From UBA7657 sp049652985 (GTDB taxonomy: Bacteria; Pseudomonadota; Alphaproteobacteria; Micavibrionales; Micavibrionaceae), in the NCBI GenBank assembly GCA_049652985.1, contig JBASFK010000002.1:310001-374000 (forward strand): DNA of 64,000 nt, in the 5' to 3' direction. A model generated the notes under the pieces. The model was not told the DNA's origin. It made no database searches and saw only the letters and a list, made by a program, of their open reading frames with translations. Positions 34,019 through 43,134 of the stretch are shown here, one piece after another; the stretch's first letter is position 1; every line of letters starts with the position of its first letter. Made by a program: the position numbers and the translations under genes.

Positions 34019-35188
34019 CTAATTGATCGTCTTGCCCGCGCCGCCGGGATCACCGCCCATATGCAGCAGCAGGAAATCCGAATGTTCGGGCTGCGGGAAG
34101 GCATGGTTGCCATCGGAGATTTCTTTTTCCGCCAGCGCGAAAATCCGGGCCATGTTCGCCGCGAAAAGGCGCTGGCCGGCGTCTGAGAGCATCTGGCGCT
34201 GGCAAATATCGTTCAGGAAATCGACGACATCCTGAGGATAGGCACGCGCCTCGCCCATTTCCCTTTTATAAGTGCTCGTTTCATAAGTCGTCAGCGTGTA
34301 ATCCAGGCCTGCCGAGGTTCCCATGTCGGCCTCGTGCAGGATCATGCACATCATGGCGAGGTGCGGGTTTGTTTCCAGCGCTTCCAGTTCCGGGTCGAGA
34401 TTGAGCGGGCCCATTTTTTTCTTATGGCCGAGGAAATGATAACGATAGGCGGCTTTCATCTGGTTCAGCGGGTTGGCCGGGTCGCCGAGAGGCGTGACGT
34501 CAGTGCACAAAAGCATGACTTTCAGATTGTCGAGATCACTTTCACCCATACGGCATACTTCAAGATAAGGCCGTGCCAGGTCGAAAGCGCGGCGCTCCAG
34601 CCTTCCCTGCTCGAACAAGCCCTTGATGGTGTTGCCCTTGCCGTCATGGCCGAGATCGTGAATACAGGCGCCGAGAATAAGCATACCGATCGTGGAGCCG
34701 TCGAGGGCTTGGTCCGTTCCTTCATAAATGCTGTTATGCATGGCGATCAGTCGCATCATCTGCAGCAGCACTTTTTTGTAATGGAGGTTGTTGTGATAAG
34801 GCAGGTTGTTTTCAACTTCGCCAAGAACGCTTCCCGCCAGCACGGCATGCAAAATTTCCTGCGGCAGGTTTATTCCAAAATTCCTGATTGCAAAAATGCT
34901 CATGGCGGCGAGACTGGGCGTGCGCTCCGCGAGTTGCCAGCGGCGGAGCAGCGCGACGCTCTGCTGCGTCAGGCCCTCACCCCCGGTGCCGGATGCAAAG
35001 ATGAACCCTGCCTCCTGTTCAAGGGCATGGATATCCCCGGGCAGCATCTGGGCGGTTTTTTTGGCGGTCTGGTAAACAGCGTCGCGCGTGGCCCAGGACG
35101 TATTGGGCCGGACGGCATTGATGACGGGGATCATGGCCTGCAGGGCGGCGCCCCAGTCCCGGTTTGTATAATTTTTAAGTTCAACCAT
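34019..35188 (-). CDS. Class I (eukaryote-type) 3',5'-cyclic nucleotide phosphodiesterase-like protein
   Basis: 389-aa protein whose central domain carries the metal motifs of animal-type class I PDEs: YHNNLH at 131-136 (consensus YHNxxHA), CIHDLGHDGKGN at 175-186 (HDxxHxGxxN) and LHEADMG at 284-290 (the distal metal Asp, LHxADxS in animal enzymes). LLCTDVTP at 227-233 fits the intervening TD box. No signal or membrane helix, and no GAF or PAS domain; the N-terminal 110 residues are a helical extension of unknown role. It would hydrolyse cAMP or cGMP, or another cyclic nucleotide. Faces the aroG-type gene divergently. Confidence 0.78.
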   Translation of the reverse strand: MVELKNYTNRDWGAALQAMIPVINAVRPNTSWATRDAVYQTAKKTAQMLPGDIHALEQEAGFIFASGTGGEGLTQQSVALLRRWQLAERTPSLAAMSIFAIRNFGINLPQEILHAVLAGSVLGEVENNLPYHNNLHYKKVLLQMMRLIAMHNSIYEGTDQALDGSTIGMLILGACIHDLGHDGKGNTIKGLFEQGRLERRAFDLARPYLEVCRMGESDLDNLKVMLLCTDVTPLGDPANPLNQMKAAYRYHFLGHKKKMGPLNLDPELEALETNPHLAMMCMILHEADMGTSAGLDYTLTTYETSTYKREMGEARAYPQDVVDFLNDICQRQMLSDAGQRLFAANMARIFALAEKEISDGNHAFPQPEHSDFLLLHMGGDPGGAGKTIN

Positions 35189-35297
35189 AGGGCTTACCGC
35201 TTATATACCCATCAATCTTAATAACGGACCCCCCGCCATGACAAGCGGGAAGCACTCTAAAGTCGAAAAATTACTGGATTTATGGGGTCTTATTCGC

Positions 35298-35327
35298 TTG
35301 GCTTGGCCCCTTGAATTGCTTTATATA
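35298..35327 (+). promoter_or_regulatory. Possible sigma-70 promoter of the DAHP synthase gene
   Basis: TTGGCT (35298-35303) and TATATA (35322-35327) are separated by 18 nt, 27 nt before the ATG. Four of six bases match the -35 consensus. Read by eye only; several alternative T/A-rich hexamers lie nearby. Confidence 0.3.
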
Positions 35328-35353
35328 AAGATGATTTTATATCGAAAAGGTTA

Positions 35354-36754
35354 ATGGATCCCTTTATGTCCCGGAACTGGTCACCATCGTCTTGGCGCAC
35401 GAAGCCTGTACTGCAAATACCCGTTTATGACGATCAGGCAGCCCTGAAACGTGTCGAGGCCGAACTTACGAAGATGCCGCCGCTGGTTTTCGCGGGTGAG
35501 GCACGTAATCTCCAGGCCCGGCTGGCCAAGGTCGCCGAGGGGCAGGCTTTTGTGTTGCAGGGCGGCGATTGTGCCGAAAGCTTCAGCGAGTTCGGCGCCA
35601 ATAAAATCCGCGACACGTTCCGCGTCATTCTGCAGATGTCCGTCGTCCTCACCTATGCCGGCTCGCTCCCGGTTATCAAGCTTGGCCGCATCGCCGGGCA
35701 GTTCGCCAAGCCGCGATCGAGCGACAGCGAAACGCAGGGCGGCGTCACCCTGCCCGCCTACCGTGGCGATAATATCAATGGTTTCGAATTCACCAAGGAA
35801 GCGCGCAGGTATGATCCCGAGCGCATGATCAAATCCTATAACCAGTCGGCGGCGACGCTGAACCTCCTCCGCGCTTTTGCGGATGGCGGTTATGCGGACC
35901 TCCACCGTGTCCATGGCTGGAACCTCGAATTCGTCAAGGACAGCCCCCTCATCAAAAGATATGAGGAGATGGCGGGCCGGATCAGTGAGGCTTTGGGCTT
36001 CATGGGTGCCTGCGGGATCAACAGCGAAACCGTTCCGGCGATTAAACAGACTGAGTTCTACACCTCCCACGAAGCTTTACTCCTCAATTACGAGGAAGCG
36101 ATGACGCGCGTCGACAGCACATCGGGCCAATGGTATGACACCTCCGCGCACTTCCTGTGGATCGGCGCACGCACGCATCAGTTAGACAACGCGCAGGTCG
36201 AATTCATGCGCGGAATTAAAAATCCAATCGGTCTGAAATGTTCGCCCGACATGAAAACGGACGAGCTACTGAAACTCATTGATGCGCTTAACCCGGCCAA
36301 CATCCCGGGACGCCTGACCTTGATCGCTCGCATGGGCCATGACAAGGTCGCTGAAAAACTGCCGCCGCTCCTGCGCGCCGTAAAGAAGGAAGGCCGTTCC
36401 GTCGTCTGGTCCTGCGACCCGATGCACGGCAACACGATCAAATCGACGACAGGTTACAAAACCCGCCGCTTCGAGCATATTTTGTCCGAAGTCAAAACCT
36501 TCTTCCAGGTGCACAAGGCAGAAGGCACGCATCCCGGCGGTGTGCATTTCGAAATGACAGGGCAGAACGTTACCGAATGTGTCGGCGGGGCCGAGAAAAT
36601 CACGGACGAGGATTTATCAAGCCGCTACCACACGGCCTGCGACCCGCGCCTCAATGCCAACCAGGCTCTGGAACTCGCGTTCCTTCTCGCGGATGAACTT
36701 AAAGGGCTGCGTCAGGGCGGCTATCTTCCTTCGGCGGCTGCAGCGGCGGAATAA
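35354..36754 (+). CDS. 3-deoxy-7-phosphoheptulonate synthase, class II
   Basis: 466-aa plant-type (class II) DAHP synthase, catalysing the first step of the shikimate pathway from PEP and erythrose-4-phosphate. Family blocks: SSWRTKPVLQIPVY, FVLQGGDCAESFSEF, KLGRIAGQFAKPRS, YRGDNINGFEFT, HEALLLNYEEAMTR, WIGARTHQLDNAQVEFMRGIKNPIG, and ARMGHDK...VVWSCDPMHGNTIKS. A second ATG at 35366 may be the start, since AGG lies only three bases before 35354. Its stop overlaps nadE by one base (TAATG). Confidence 0.95.
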   Translation: MDPFMSRNWSPSSWRTKPVLQIPVYDDQAALKRVEAELTKMPPLVFAGEARNLQARLAKVAEGQAFVLQGGDCAESFSEFGANKIRDTFRVILQMSVVLTYAGSLPVIKLGRIAGQFAKPRSSDSETQGGVTLPAYRGDNINGFEFTKEARRYDPERMIKSYNQSAATLNLLRAFADGGYADLHRVHGWNLEFVKDSPLIKRYEEMAGRISEALGFMGACGINSETVPAIKQTEFYTSHEALLLNYEEAMTRVDSTSGQWYDTSAHFLWIGARTHQLDNAQVEFMRGIKNPIGLKCSPDMKTDELLKLIDALNPANIPGRLTLIARMGHDKVAEKLPPLLRAVKKEGRSVVWSCDPMHGNTIKSTTGYKTRRFEHILSEVKTFFQVHKAEGTHPGGVHFEMTGQNVTECVGGAEKITDEDLSSRYHTACDPRLNANQALELAFLLADELKGLRQGGYLPSAAAAAE

Positions 36755-38418
36755 TGACCTCTAAACTCCATATTTCCCTCGCCCAGATGAACCCCATCGT
36801 GGGTGACCTCGACTATAATTTTAAAAAAATCTGCGACATCTGGGCTTCGGTTCCACAAAACACGGATCTTGTTGTGTTTCCGGAGATGGCTGTATGCGGC
36901 TACCCGCCCGAGGACCTGGTCCTCAACCAATCTTTTCTCGATGAAGTAAAGAAATCCATCGATAGCCTCGCGGCGTTCAGCAAAGGCAAGGCCGGGGCGA
37001 TTATCCCTTCGCCCTGGGTTATAGACGGGAAAATCTATAACGCGATGCACCTGATCGAGAACGGCAGAATCACAGCGACGCAGGCCAAGCATCATTTACC
37101 CAATTACGGCGTGTTCGATGAGCAACGTGTCTTTACCCCGGGGCCCCTGCCCGGCCCCATAAAATTCCGGGGCTTTTTGCTTGGCCTGATGCTGTGCGAG
37201 GACATGTGGTATCCGAAAGTTGCAAAACACCTGAAAAAAAGCGGGGCGGAAATTCTTGTTGTGCCCAACGCCAGCCCTTACGAAATCGGCAAGGAAGCCA
37301 CGCGCCACAAGCTTGCGGCTGACCGCGCCGAAGAAACGGGCCTGCCACTGATTTACGTGCACCAGGTGGGCGGCCAGGATGAATTGATTTTCGACGGTGG
37401 TTCATTCGTCATGAACGAAAAAGGCCATATTCTGCTGGAAGGCGACCAGTTCACCGAGCAGACCTACCATGTATTGCTTGAGAAAAACGACAAGGGCGTT
37501 ATTTTCGGCGGCGTTGAAAACCGCGCTGCGCCTTTCGCGCCGCAGGAAGAGATTTACCAGGCCCTGATGCTGGGCCTTCGCGATTACGTCGGCAAAAATA
37601 ATTTTCCCGGCGTCCTGATCGGCCTGTCAGGCGGCATCGACAGCGCATTGTCCGCTGCGATTGCCGTCGATGCGCTGGGGCCGGAGCGCGTGCACGGCGT
37701 CATGATGCCCTCGATTTACACCTCGAGCGTCAGCATAGAAGACGCGCAGGCGCTTGCCAAAAATCTCGGCATAAAAATAAAGGAAATATCGATTGAAAAA
37801 TCCGTCGATGCTTTGCAAACTGTCCTGAGCCCTTATATTATTGACGCGCCTCCGACCACCTTTGAAAATATCCAGCCGCGCGCGCGCGGAATCATCCTCA
37901 TGGCGTTGTCGAATGCATCGGGCAATATGGTTCTGTCCACCGGCAATAAATCGGAAATGGCGGTTGGTTACGCCACGCTGTACGGCGATATGTGCGGCGG
38001 GTTTAACGTCCTGAAAGACGTTTACAAGACACAGGTGTACGAGCTTTCGAACTGGCGCAACAGGCACAAGCCGCGCGGTGCATTCGGACTGGCTGGCGCG
38101 GTCATCCCGCAGAATTCGATCACCCGCGCGCCCACGGCGGAACTGCGCGAGAACCAGAAAGACCAGGACACCCTGCCGCCCTATGAAACGCTGGATGCTA
38201 TTTTAAAACTGCTGGTCGAGGAAGAACTGAGCGTCAGTGAAATCGTCCTGCTCGGCCATGACCGCGCCACTATCCTGAATATCTGGGGCATGGTCGACCG
38301 CGCCGAGTATAAGCGCCGCCAGGCTTCGCCCGGCATCAAGATCACCCGCCGCGCCTTTGGCCGCGACCGCCGTTACCCGATCACGAACCATTTCGCGAAA
38401 ATCGTTGAAAAAGGCTGA
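36754..38418 (+). CDS. nadE: Glutamine-dependent NAD+ synthetase
   Basis: 554-aa two-domain enzyme making NAD from deamido-NAD using glutamine. The N-terminal nitrilase-fold amidase has FPEMAVCGYPPEDL (catalytic Glu), KHHLPNYGVFDEQR (Lys) and LMLCEDMWYP (Cys nucleophile). The C-terminal synthetase domain begins near residue 275 with the P-loop LIGLSGGIDSALSAAIAVDALG and has STGNKSEMAVGYATLYGDMCGGFNVLKDVYKTQVYEL. A long linker-free layout normal for bacterial glutamine-dependent NadE. One-base overlap with the DAHP synthase gene suggests co-transcription. Confidence 0.96.
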   Translation: MTSKLHISLAQMNPIVGDLDYNFKKICDIWASVPQNTDLVVFPEMAVCGYPPEDLVLNQSFLDEVKKSIDSLAAFSKGKAGAIIPSPWVIDGKIYNAMHLIENGRITATQAKHHLPNYGVFDEQRVFTPGPLPGPIKFRGFLLGLMLCEDMWYPKVAKHLKKSGAEILVVPNASPYEIGKEATRHKLAADRAEETGLPLIYVHQVGGQDELIFDGGSFVMNEKGHILLEGDQFTEQTYHVLLEKNDKGVIFGGVENRAAPFAPQEEIYQALMLGLRDYVGKNNFPGVLIGLSGGIDSALSAAIAVDALGPERVHGVMMPSIYTSSVSIEDAQALAKNLGIKIKEISIEKSVDALQTVLSPYIIDAPPTTFENIQPRARGIILMALSNASGNMVLSTGNKSEMAVGYATLYGDMCGGFNVLKDVYKTQVYELSNWRNRHKPRGAFGLAGAVIPQNSITRAPTAELRENQKDQDTLPPYETLDAILKLLVEEELSVSEIVLLGHDRATILNIWGMVDRAEYKRRQASPGIKITRRAFGRDRRYPITNHFAKIVEKG

Positions 38419-38452
38419 TCTTACCGCTATTTAAAGACCTCAAAGGAGTTTC

Positions 38453-39799
38453 ATGACCGTTCGCGTTCGTTTCGCCCCCTCGCCCACCGGGATGCTGCAT
38501 GTCGGCAATGCCCGCACAGCGCTGATTACGTGGCTGTTTGCCCGCCACCATGGCGGTCATTTCCTGCTCCGCATCGACGACACCGATTTCGAGCGCTCGA
38601 AGGTTGAATATGAACAGGCGATCGAGGAGAGCCTGATCTGGCTCGGCCTGCCCTGGGATGAAAAGACCAACCAGAAACTCAGGCTCGAGCGTTACAAAGA
38701 CCACATCCAGAAGCTGAAAGATTCCGGGCGGCTCTATCCCTGCTATGAAACGGCGGAAGAGCTGGCACTGAAGCGAAAATCGCAGCTCGGGCGCGGCCTG
38801 CCGCCGATCTACGACCGCGGCGCGCTCAGCCTCACCGACGAACAGAAAAAACAATATGAAGCCGAGGGACGCAAACCGCACTGGCGCTTCAAGCTCGAGC
38901 ATAAATCCATCGAGTGGAATGATCTGATTCGCGGCGCCGTGAAATTCGACGGTGCGCAATTGTCAGACACAGTTGCGATTAGAGAAGACGGCAGCCCGCT
39001 CTATCACCTTTGCTCCGTCATCGACGATGTCGATTTCAAGATCACGCATGTCGTGCGCGGCGAGGATCATGTCTCGAACACCGCGACGCATATCCAGATG
39101 TTCGAGGCACTCGGCGCGAAACCTCCGGAATTCGTTCACCTGCCGCTCATTTCTGACACCGAGGGCGGCAAGCTTTCGAAGCGCCTTGGCTCGCTGAGCA
39201 TGAAGGAAATCAAGGAAAATGAAGGGCTGGAGCCGATGGCGGTCAACAGCCTGCTGGCGCGTCTCGGCACGTCGGATCCGATCGAAGCGTTTATGGAACT
39301 GAAACCGCTGATCGGGAATTTCGATTTCTCGAAATTTTCACGCGGCACGCCGAAATTCGATCCCGACGAGTTGCTCCGCCTCAACTCGAAAATCATTCAC
39401 CAGACGAAATTTTCCGATGTCAATGTGCGCCTCGCCAATATGGGGCTTGCGGGTCTCGATGAAGCTTTCTGGCTGGCGGTGCGCGCGAACCTGCAGAAGA
39501 TCGACGATATCAGGGAATGGTGGCATGTCGCCAAGGGCCCGGTGCAGCCGAAAATCGAGGAGCCTGATTTCATCGCCGACGCGGCGACACTTCTGCCGCC
39601 GCCGCCATGGAACAATGAAACCTGGAATGTCTGGGTCAACGCCGTGAAAGATAAAACCGGCCGCAAGGGCAAACAATTGTTCATGCCGCTGCGCCAGGCG
39701 ATCACGGGCATGGATCATGGGCCGGAACTGGCCGGGCTGCTCCCCCTCATCGGGCCGGAAGTGGTGAAACAAAGACTGCAATCGAAGAAGGCGGCGTAG
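38453..39799 (+). CDS. gltX: Glutamate--tRNA ligase
   Basis: 448-aa class I aminoacyl-tRNA synthetase. The ATP site reads FAPSPTGMLHVGNARTAL (HVGN for the HIGH motif) and GGKLSKRLGSLSM (KLSKR). FLLRIDDTDFERSK and VIDDVDFKITHVVRGEDHVSNTATHIQM are the glutamate and tRNA-binding blocks. An AAAGGAG ribosome site precedes the start. Alphaproteobacteria often carry two GltX copies; this one is the shorter, discriminating-type candidate, but which tRNAs it charges cannot be read from sequence. Confidence 0.95.
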   Translation: MTVRVRFAPSPTGMLHVGNARTALITWLFARHHGGHFLLRIDDTDFERSKVEYEQAIEESLIWLGLPWDEKTNQKLRLERYKDHIQKLKDSGRLYPCYETAEELALKRKSQLGRGLPPIYDRGALSLTDEQKKQYEAEGRKPHWRFKLEHKSIEWNDLIRGAVKFDGAQLSDTVAIREDGSPLYHLCSVIDDVDFKITHVVRGEDHVSNTATHIQMFEALGAKPPEFVHLPLISDTEGGKLSKRLGSLSMKEIKENEGLEPMAVNSLLARLGTSDPIEAFMELKPLIGNFDFSKFSRGTPKFDPDELLRLNSKIIHQTKFSDVNVRLANMGLAGLDEAFWLAVRANLQKIDDIREWWHVAKGPVQPKIEEPDFIADAATLLPPPPWNNETWNVWVNAVKDKTGRKGKQLFMPLRQAITGMDHGPELAGLLPLIGPEVVKQRLQSKKAA

Positions 39800-40036
39800 C
39801 TATCGCTTCGGGACGGCCTTGCGCAACAGGATGAGGAAGCTCTCGAGCTTTTTCATGTCGAGAATGCTGGCTTCGGGCCAGAGAAGTTTAATCGTGTTGC
39901 GAAACGTCTGGCGGCTCTCGCCGAATAAATGGTCGCACAGCAAAACTTTACGCTTCGCGCTCAGCACCGCGAATTCCTCGATGATGCTGAACGGCTTGCT
40001 GGCTTGCTGAAGAAGATCGCTACCGTCCCTTGCCAT
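39800..40036 (-). CDS. Small hypothetical protein, 78 aa
   Basis: Not recognised. Basic helical protein (LLQQASKPFSIIEEFAVLSAKRKVLLCDHLFGESRQTFRNTIKLLWPE...). An AGGGG ribosome site precedes the ATG, and the stop directly adjoins the gltX stop, so the two genes converge without spacer. No signal, membrane helix or metal motif. Confidence 0.6.
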   Translation of the reverse strand: MARDGSDLLQQASKPFSIIEEFAVLSAKRKVLLCDHLFGESRQTFRNTIKLLWPEASILDMKKLESFLILLRKAVPKR

Positions 40037-40190
40037 GGCTTTACCCCTAACCCTTATCTCAATAGATTGTTGCTTAACTTATACCCTGTTTTGGGGTTAT
40101 ACGTAACTAAATTGGATATTGTTATTTAAATACAATAGCTTAACTTATTAATATTATGTAAATTATTTGAGCATATATCTGGATGCAAAC

Positions 40191-40907
40191 ATGATTCAAA
40201 ACGCCCCTTCCGTGATTCTTGTCCAGCCCCAGATGGGCGAGAATATCGGCGCCGCTGCACGCGCAATGCTGAATTTCGGCCTCACAGACCTGCGCATCGT
40301 CGCGCCCCGTGACGGCTGGCCGAACCAGGCGGCAATCGATATGTCCGCCGGTGCGCTCGATATAATCGGGGCGCAGGTTTTTGAATCGCTGGCGGACGCC
40401 GTGAAGGATATTCATTTTCTGTTCGCCACCACCGCGCGCCCACGCGACATGGTGAAGCCGGTTTACACCCCTTCCTCCGCCATTGATGAGACACTCAAAC
40501 GGCAAAACCAGAAAACCGGTTTCGTGTTCGGGCCGGAGCGCTCCGGGCTTGAGAATGACGACGTCGCATTGTGCCACGCGATTGTCAGCATGAAAACCAA
40601 TCCGGATTTTTCATCGATCAATATCGCGGCGGCGGTTTTGCTCGTGGCCTATGAATGGATGGCGCGGCAGTCTGAAAGCACTGTCGTCACCCCGACCAAT
40701 GCCAGCTTCCCGGCCGAGCATGCTAAACTTGAGGAACTCCTCGTGCGACTCGAGGACGACCTCGATATAGCCGGGTTTTTCCGCGCGCCGGACCAGAAAC
40801 CCACCATGGTCCGCAATATCCGCAACCTCTTCACCCGTACCGGCATGACCGACCAGGAAGTCCGCACCTTTCACGGCATGCTGTCGTCGCTGACACGCGG
40901 GCAATAA
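40191..40907 (+). CDS. trmJ: tRNA (Cm32/Um32) 2'-O-methyltransferase, TrmJ family
   Basis: 238-aa SPOUT-fold (TrmH family) methyltransferase acting at position 32 of the anticodon loop in the best-studied TrmJ enzymes. Motifs: VILVQPQMGENIGAAARAMLNFGLTDLRIVAPRDGWPN near the start, FATTARPRDMVKPV in the middle, and the knot region GFVFGPERSGLENDDVALCHAIVSMKTNPDFSSINIAAAV. ATG 40191 is taken over a TTG at 40167. An A/T-rich 150-nt leader precedes it, and a bidirectional terminator follows. Confidence 0.9.
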   Translation: MIQNAPSVILVQPQMGENIGAAARAMLNFGLTDLRIVAPRDGWPNQAAIDMSAGALDIIGAQVFESLADAVKDIHFLFATTARPRDMVKPVYTPSSAIDETLKRQNQKTGFVFGPERSGLENDDVALCHAIVSMKTNPDFSSINIAAAVLLVAYEWMARQSESTVVTPTNASFPAEHAKLEELLVRLEDDLDIAGFFRAPDQKPTMVRNIRNLFTRTGMTDQEVRTFHGMLSSLTRGQ

Positions 40908-40936
40908 AAAAGCCGCCCATTTCGGGGCGGCTTTTT
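40905..40936. terminator. Bidirectional terminator between trmJ and rpsD
   Basis: Stem AGCCGCCC / GGGCGGCT with a 5-nt loop, with an A-run before and TTTTT after. It fits the ends of both converging genes (trmJ stop at 40907, rpsD stop at 40952). Confidence 0.85.
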
Positions 40937-40951
40937 CGAAACTTATTCTTA

Positions 40952-41569
40952 TTAGCGCGAATAGAATTCGACGACCAGGTGCGGTTCCATCTGGACTGCA
41001 TAAGGCACTTCGTCCAGTTTCGGGACGCGCATGAGGGTCGCCTTGAACGCGGCGACATCGACAGACACGTATTCAGGAATTTCACGCTCGGCGAGTTGCA
41101 CGGCAGCAATAACCATCGGCAGCTGGCGCGATTTTTCTTTCACCTCGACAACATCGCCTTCTTTAACAAGGTAAGACGGAATGTTGACGCGCTTGCCGTT
41201 GACGGTGACGTGGCCGTGATTGATGAACTGGCGGGCCGCGAAAACGGTAGGTACGAACTTGGCGCGGTAAACAACCGCATCCAGGCGGCGCTCGAGCAGG
41301 CTGATCAGGTTCTGACCGGTGTCGCCTTTCATGCGCGATGCTTCATGGTAGTAACCACGGAACTGGCGCTCGCCGATGTTGCCGTAATAGCCGCGCAGTT
41401 TTTGTTTCGCGCGAAGCTGAATGCCGTAATCCGTCGGCTTGGCGCGGCGCGCGCCGTGCATGCCGGGACCGGTCTGGCGGGTGTTGACGGGGGATTTCGG
41501 ACGGCCCCAGAGGTTTTCACCCAGGCGGCGGTCGATCTTGTGTTTGGACTTTAAACGCTTACCACTCAT
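40952..41569 (-). CDS. rpsD: 30S ribosomal protein S4
   Basis: 205-aa primary 16S rRNA-binding ribosomal protein. ATG 41569 (MSGKRLKSKHKIDRRLGENLWG) follows GGAGAAAAT. The S4 domain is clear in ARQFINHGHVTVNGKRVNIPSYLVKEGDVVEV; earlier LRAKQKLRGYYGNIGERQFRGYYHEASRMKGDTGQNLISLLERRLDAVVYRAKF is the N-terminal domain. No zinc cysteines (C- form). A stand-alone gene here, unlike the alpha-operon location in E. coli. Confidence 0.98.
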   Translation of the reverse strand: MSGKRLKSKHKIDRRLGENLWGRPKSPVNTRQTGPGMHGARRAKPTDYGIQLRAKQKLRGYYGNIGERQFRGYYHEASRMKGDTGQNLISLLERRLDAVVYRAKFVPTVFAARQFINHGHVTVNGKRVNIPSYLVKEGDVVEVKEKSRQLPMVIAAVQLAEREIPEYVSVDVAAFKATLMRVPKLDEVPYAVQMEPHLVVEFYSR

Positions 41570-41710
41570 TTTATTTTCTCCATTTTTGTCCCGGCTGACC
41601 ATCAGGTTTGAAGGGCGGCCAATCCGCCATCAATGGGAGGTGCTATAAACCTCCTCTTTCCCGGGAATGCGGGGAATATAAGGATTTAAGGGAAAATGTC
41701 AACAAAACCC

Positions 41711-41737
41711 CGTCATCCCGGCGAAAGCCGGGATCAG
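41711..41737. repeat. Dispersed palindromic repeat (CGTCATCCCGGC family)
   Basis: ATCCCGGC-GAAA-GCCGGGAT palindrome (41715-41734) inside the widespread motif beginning CGTCATCCCGG. Its right edge abuts the stop codon of the opposing GT39 gene. It shares the GAAA centre with the leuB and carB palindromes but has a different stem. Confidence 0.8.
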
Positions 41738-43134
41738 GGATATTCCGGGTTCAGGGCGATAACCGAGAGCCTCTTGGCGCTGGAATAATCCATTGTAAAC
41801 AGTATCTTATAGGGCTTGATGTCCTCGTCCCGGCGGTAGCGGACCACGGCCAGCCCGCCCGGGTGTTTCATGAACCATTCGTGCAGGCTGTCCATATCCG
41901 GCAGGCCATGGACGGGCTTTTCCCGGCGGGCGAGAAACCCGACCTCGCCATGGTAATTCCGAACATAGGCCCAGTCCCGGTCAGGATATGCAGCGACGAT
42001 TTTGGAGATATTGGTCAGGTCGTAACGCGGGAGCATGGTGAATGATGCCACGCCCTGACCAATGACCATCAGGGCAACCGCCGCCAGCGCCACGCGCTTG
42101 ATTGTCTGCATCTGCACAGCTTGGAGCACCTGCGCGACGAAGATCGATACAAACGGCAGGAGCGGAACCAGATAATGCGCCTGCTTGCCACTCATCAGCG
42201 AAAAAATGAGAAAGGGTATTAAAATCGTAATCCCGCAGAAGCGCTCGACGCTATCGCCCTTTAACGTAAATTTCGCGGTTTTAAGTTTCTTTAAGAAGGT
42301 TGGAAAAAATACCCACGGCAAAAACAGCGCGAAATAATACGGGATATAAAAATAGATCGGTCGTGAATGAGCGCCACCGAAGTTGCCTGTCATGCGACCG
42401 CGCGTCTGCTCGATCACCAGCCAGTGGAAAAACTCCGCATCCGTGCCGTGGAACACGTGCGCCAGCCAGACAGCAACAGGCCCGAGGCCGACGATGAACA
42501 TAGCAAGCAATCCAAGATAATATCTTTTCTTGTTGATCGTGCCGTCGTACCAGAGCGGCGCGAGGATCCACGCTAGCATTGTGAACAGCAGGACCACAGG
42601 CCCCTTAGCAAGAACGCCGAAGCCCAGCGCGAGGCCTGCCGGAATCGTCCAGCGTCTTTTGCCCGTTGTCAAAAACTTGGCTACGAACACCCATGCGAGC
42701 AACACGCAGAAGGTCAGCAGGAAATCGAACATCACCACCGTTCCCAGTAACAGGAACGGTGCGCTCGCGACCATGATCCACGGCGCGCGGCGGGCAAGCT
42801 CTTCCCGCTCAGGGAACAAGATGCGGCAAAGCTTCGACGTCAGGAGAATAGCGCCCGCGCTAATGAGCGAAATGATCAAGACCGCCGCCCAGCGATGCGC
42901 GCCGAAAATCTCCCACGAAAGATTGATCAGCCAGAATAACAGCGGAGGTTTGTGGTGGTACGGCGCGAAATTCAGCGTCGGCAGGAAGTAATTATGACTG
43001 AGGAACATTTCCCACGCGGCGGTGAGATAACGCGTCTCGTCGATGGGAATGGCCGGGCGGAATATGATTGCCGCCAGCGCCAGCACGGCACAAAGAATGA
43101 GAATCTGAATCGAGTCTTTTTCAAACGCCTTCAC
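41734..43134 (-). CDS. GT39-family (ArnT-like) membrane glycosyltransferase
   Basis: 466-aa polytopic inner-membrane protein of the ArnT/PMT-2 type, which uses polyprenyl-phosphate sugars to glycosylate lipid A or other envelope acceptors in the periplasm. The first periplasmic loop has the acidic IDETRYLTAAWEMF (ArnT-type DE motif), and then FAPYHHKPPLLFWLINLSWEIFG. About ten transmembrane segments follow and the C-terminal soluble part is small. Overlaps the LAB_N gene by one base; together with the GT2 gene it looks like a sugar-lipid module. Acceptor and sugar are unknown. Confidence 0.85.
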   Translation of the reverse strand: MKAFEKDSIQILILCAVLALAAIIFRPAIPIDETRYLTAAWEMFLSHNYFLPTLNFAPYHHKPPLLFWLINLSWEIFGAHRWAAVLIISLISAGAILLTSKLCRILFPEREELARRAPWIMVASAPFLLLGTVVMFDFLLTFCVLLAWVFVAKFLTTGKRRWTIPAGLALGFGVLAKGPVVLLFTMLAWILAPLWYDGTINKKRYYLGLLAMFIVGLGPVAVWLAHVFHGTDAEFFHWLVIEQTRGRMTGNFGGAHSRPIYFYIPYYFALFLPWVFFPTFLKKLKTAKFTLKGDSVERFCGITILIPFLIFSLMSGKQAHYLVPLLPFVSIFVAQVLQAVQMQTIKRVALAAVALMVIGQGVASFTMLPRYDLTNISKIVAAYPDRDWAYVRNYHGEVGFLARREKPVHGLPDMDSLHEWFMKHPGGLAVVRYRRDEDIKPYKILFTMDYSSAKRLSVIALNPEYP

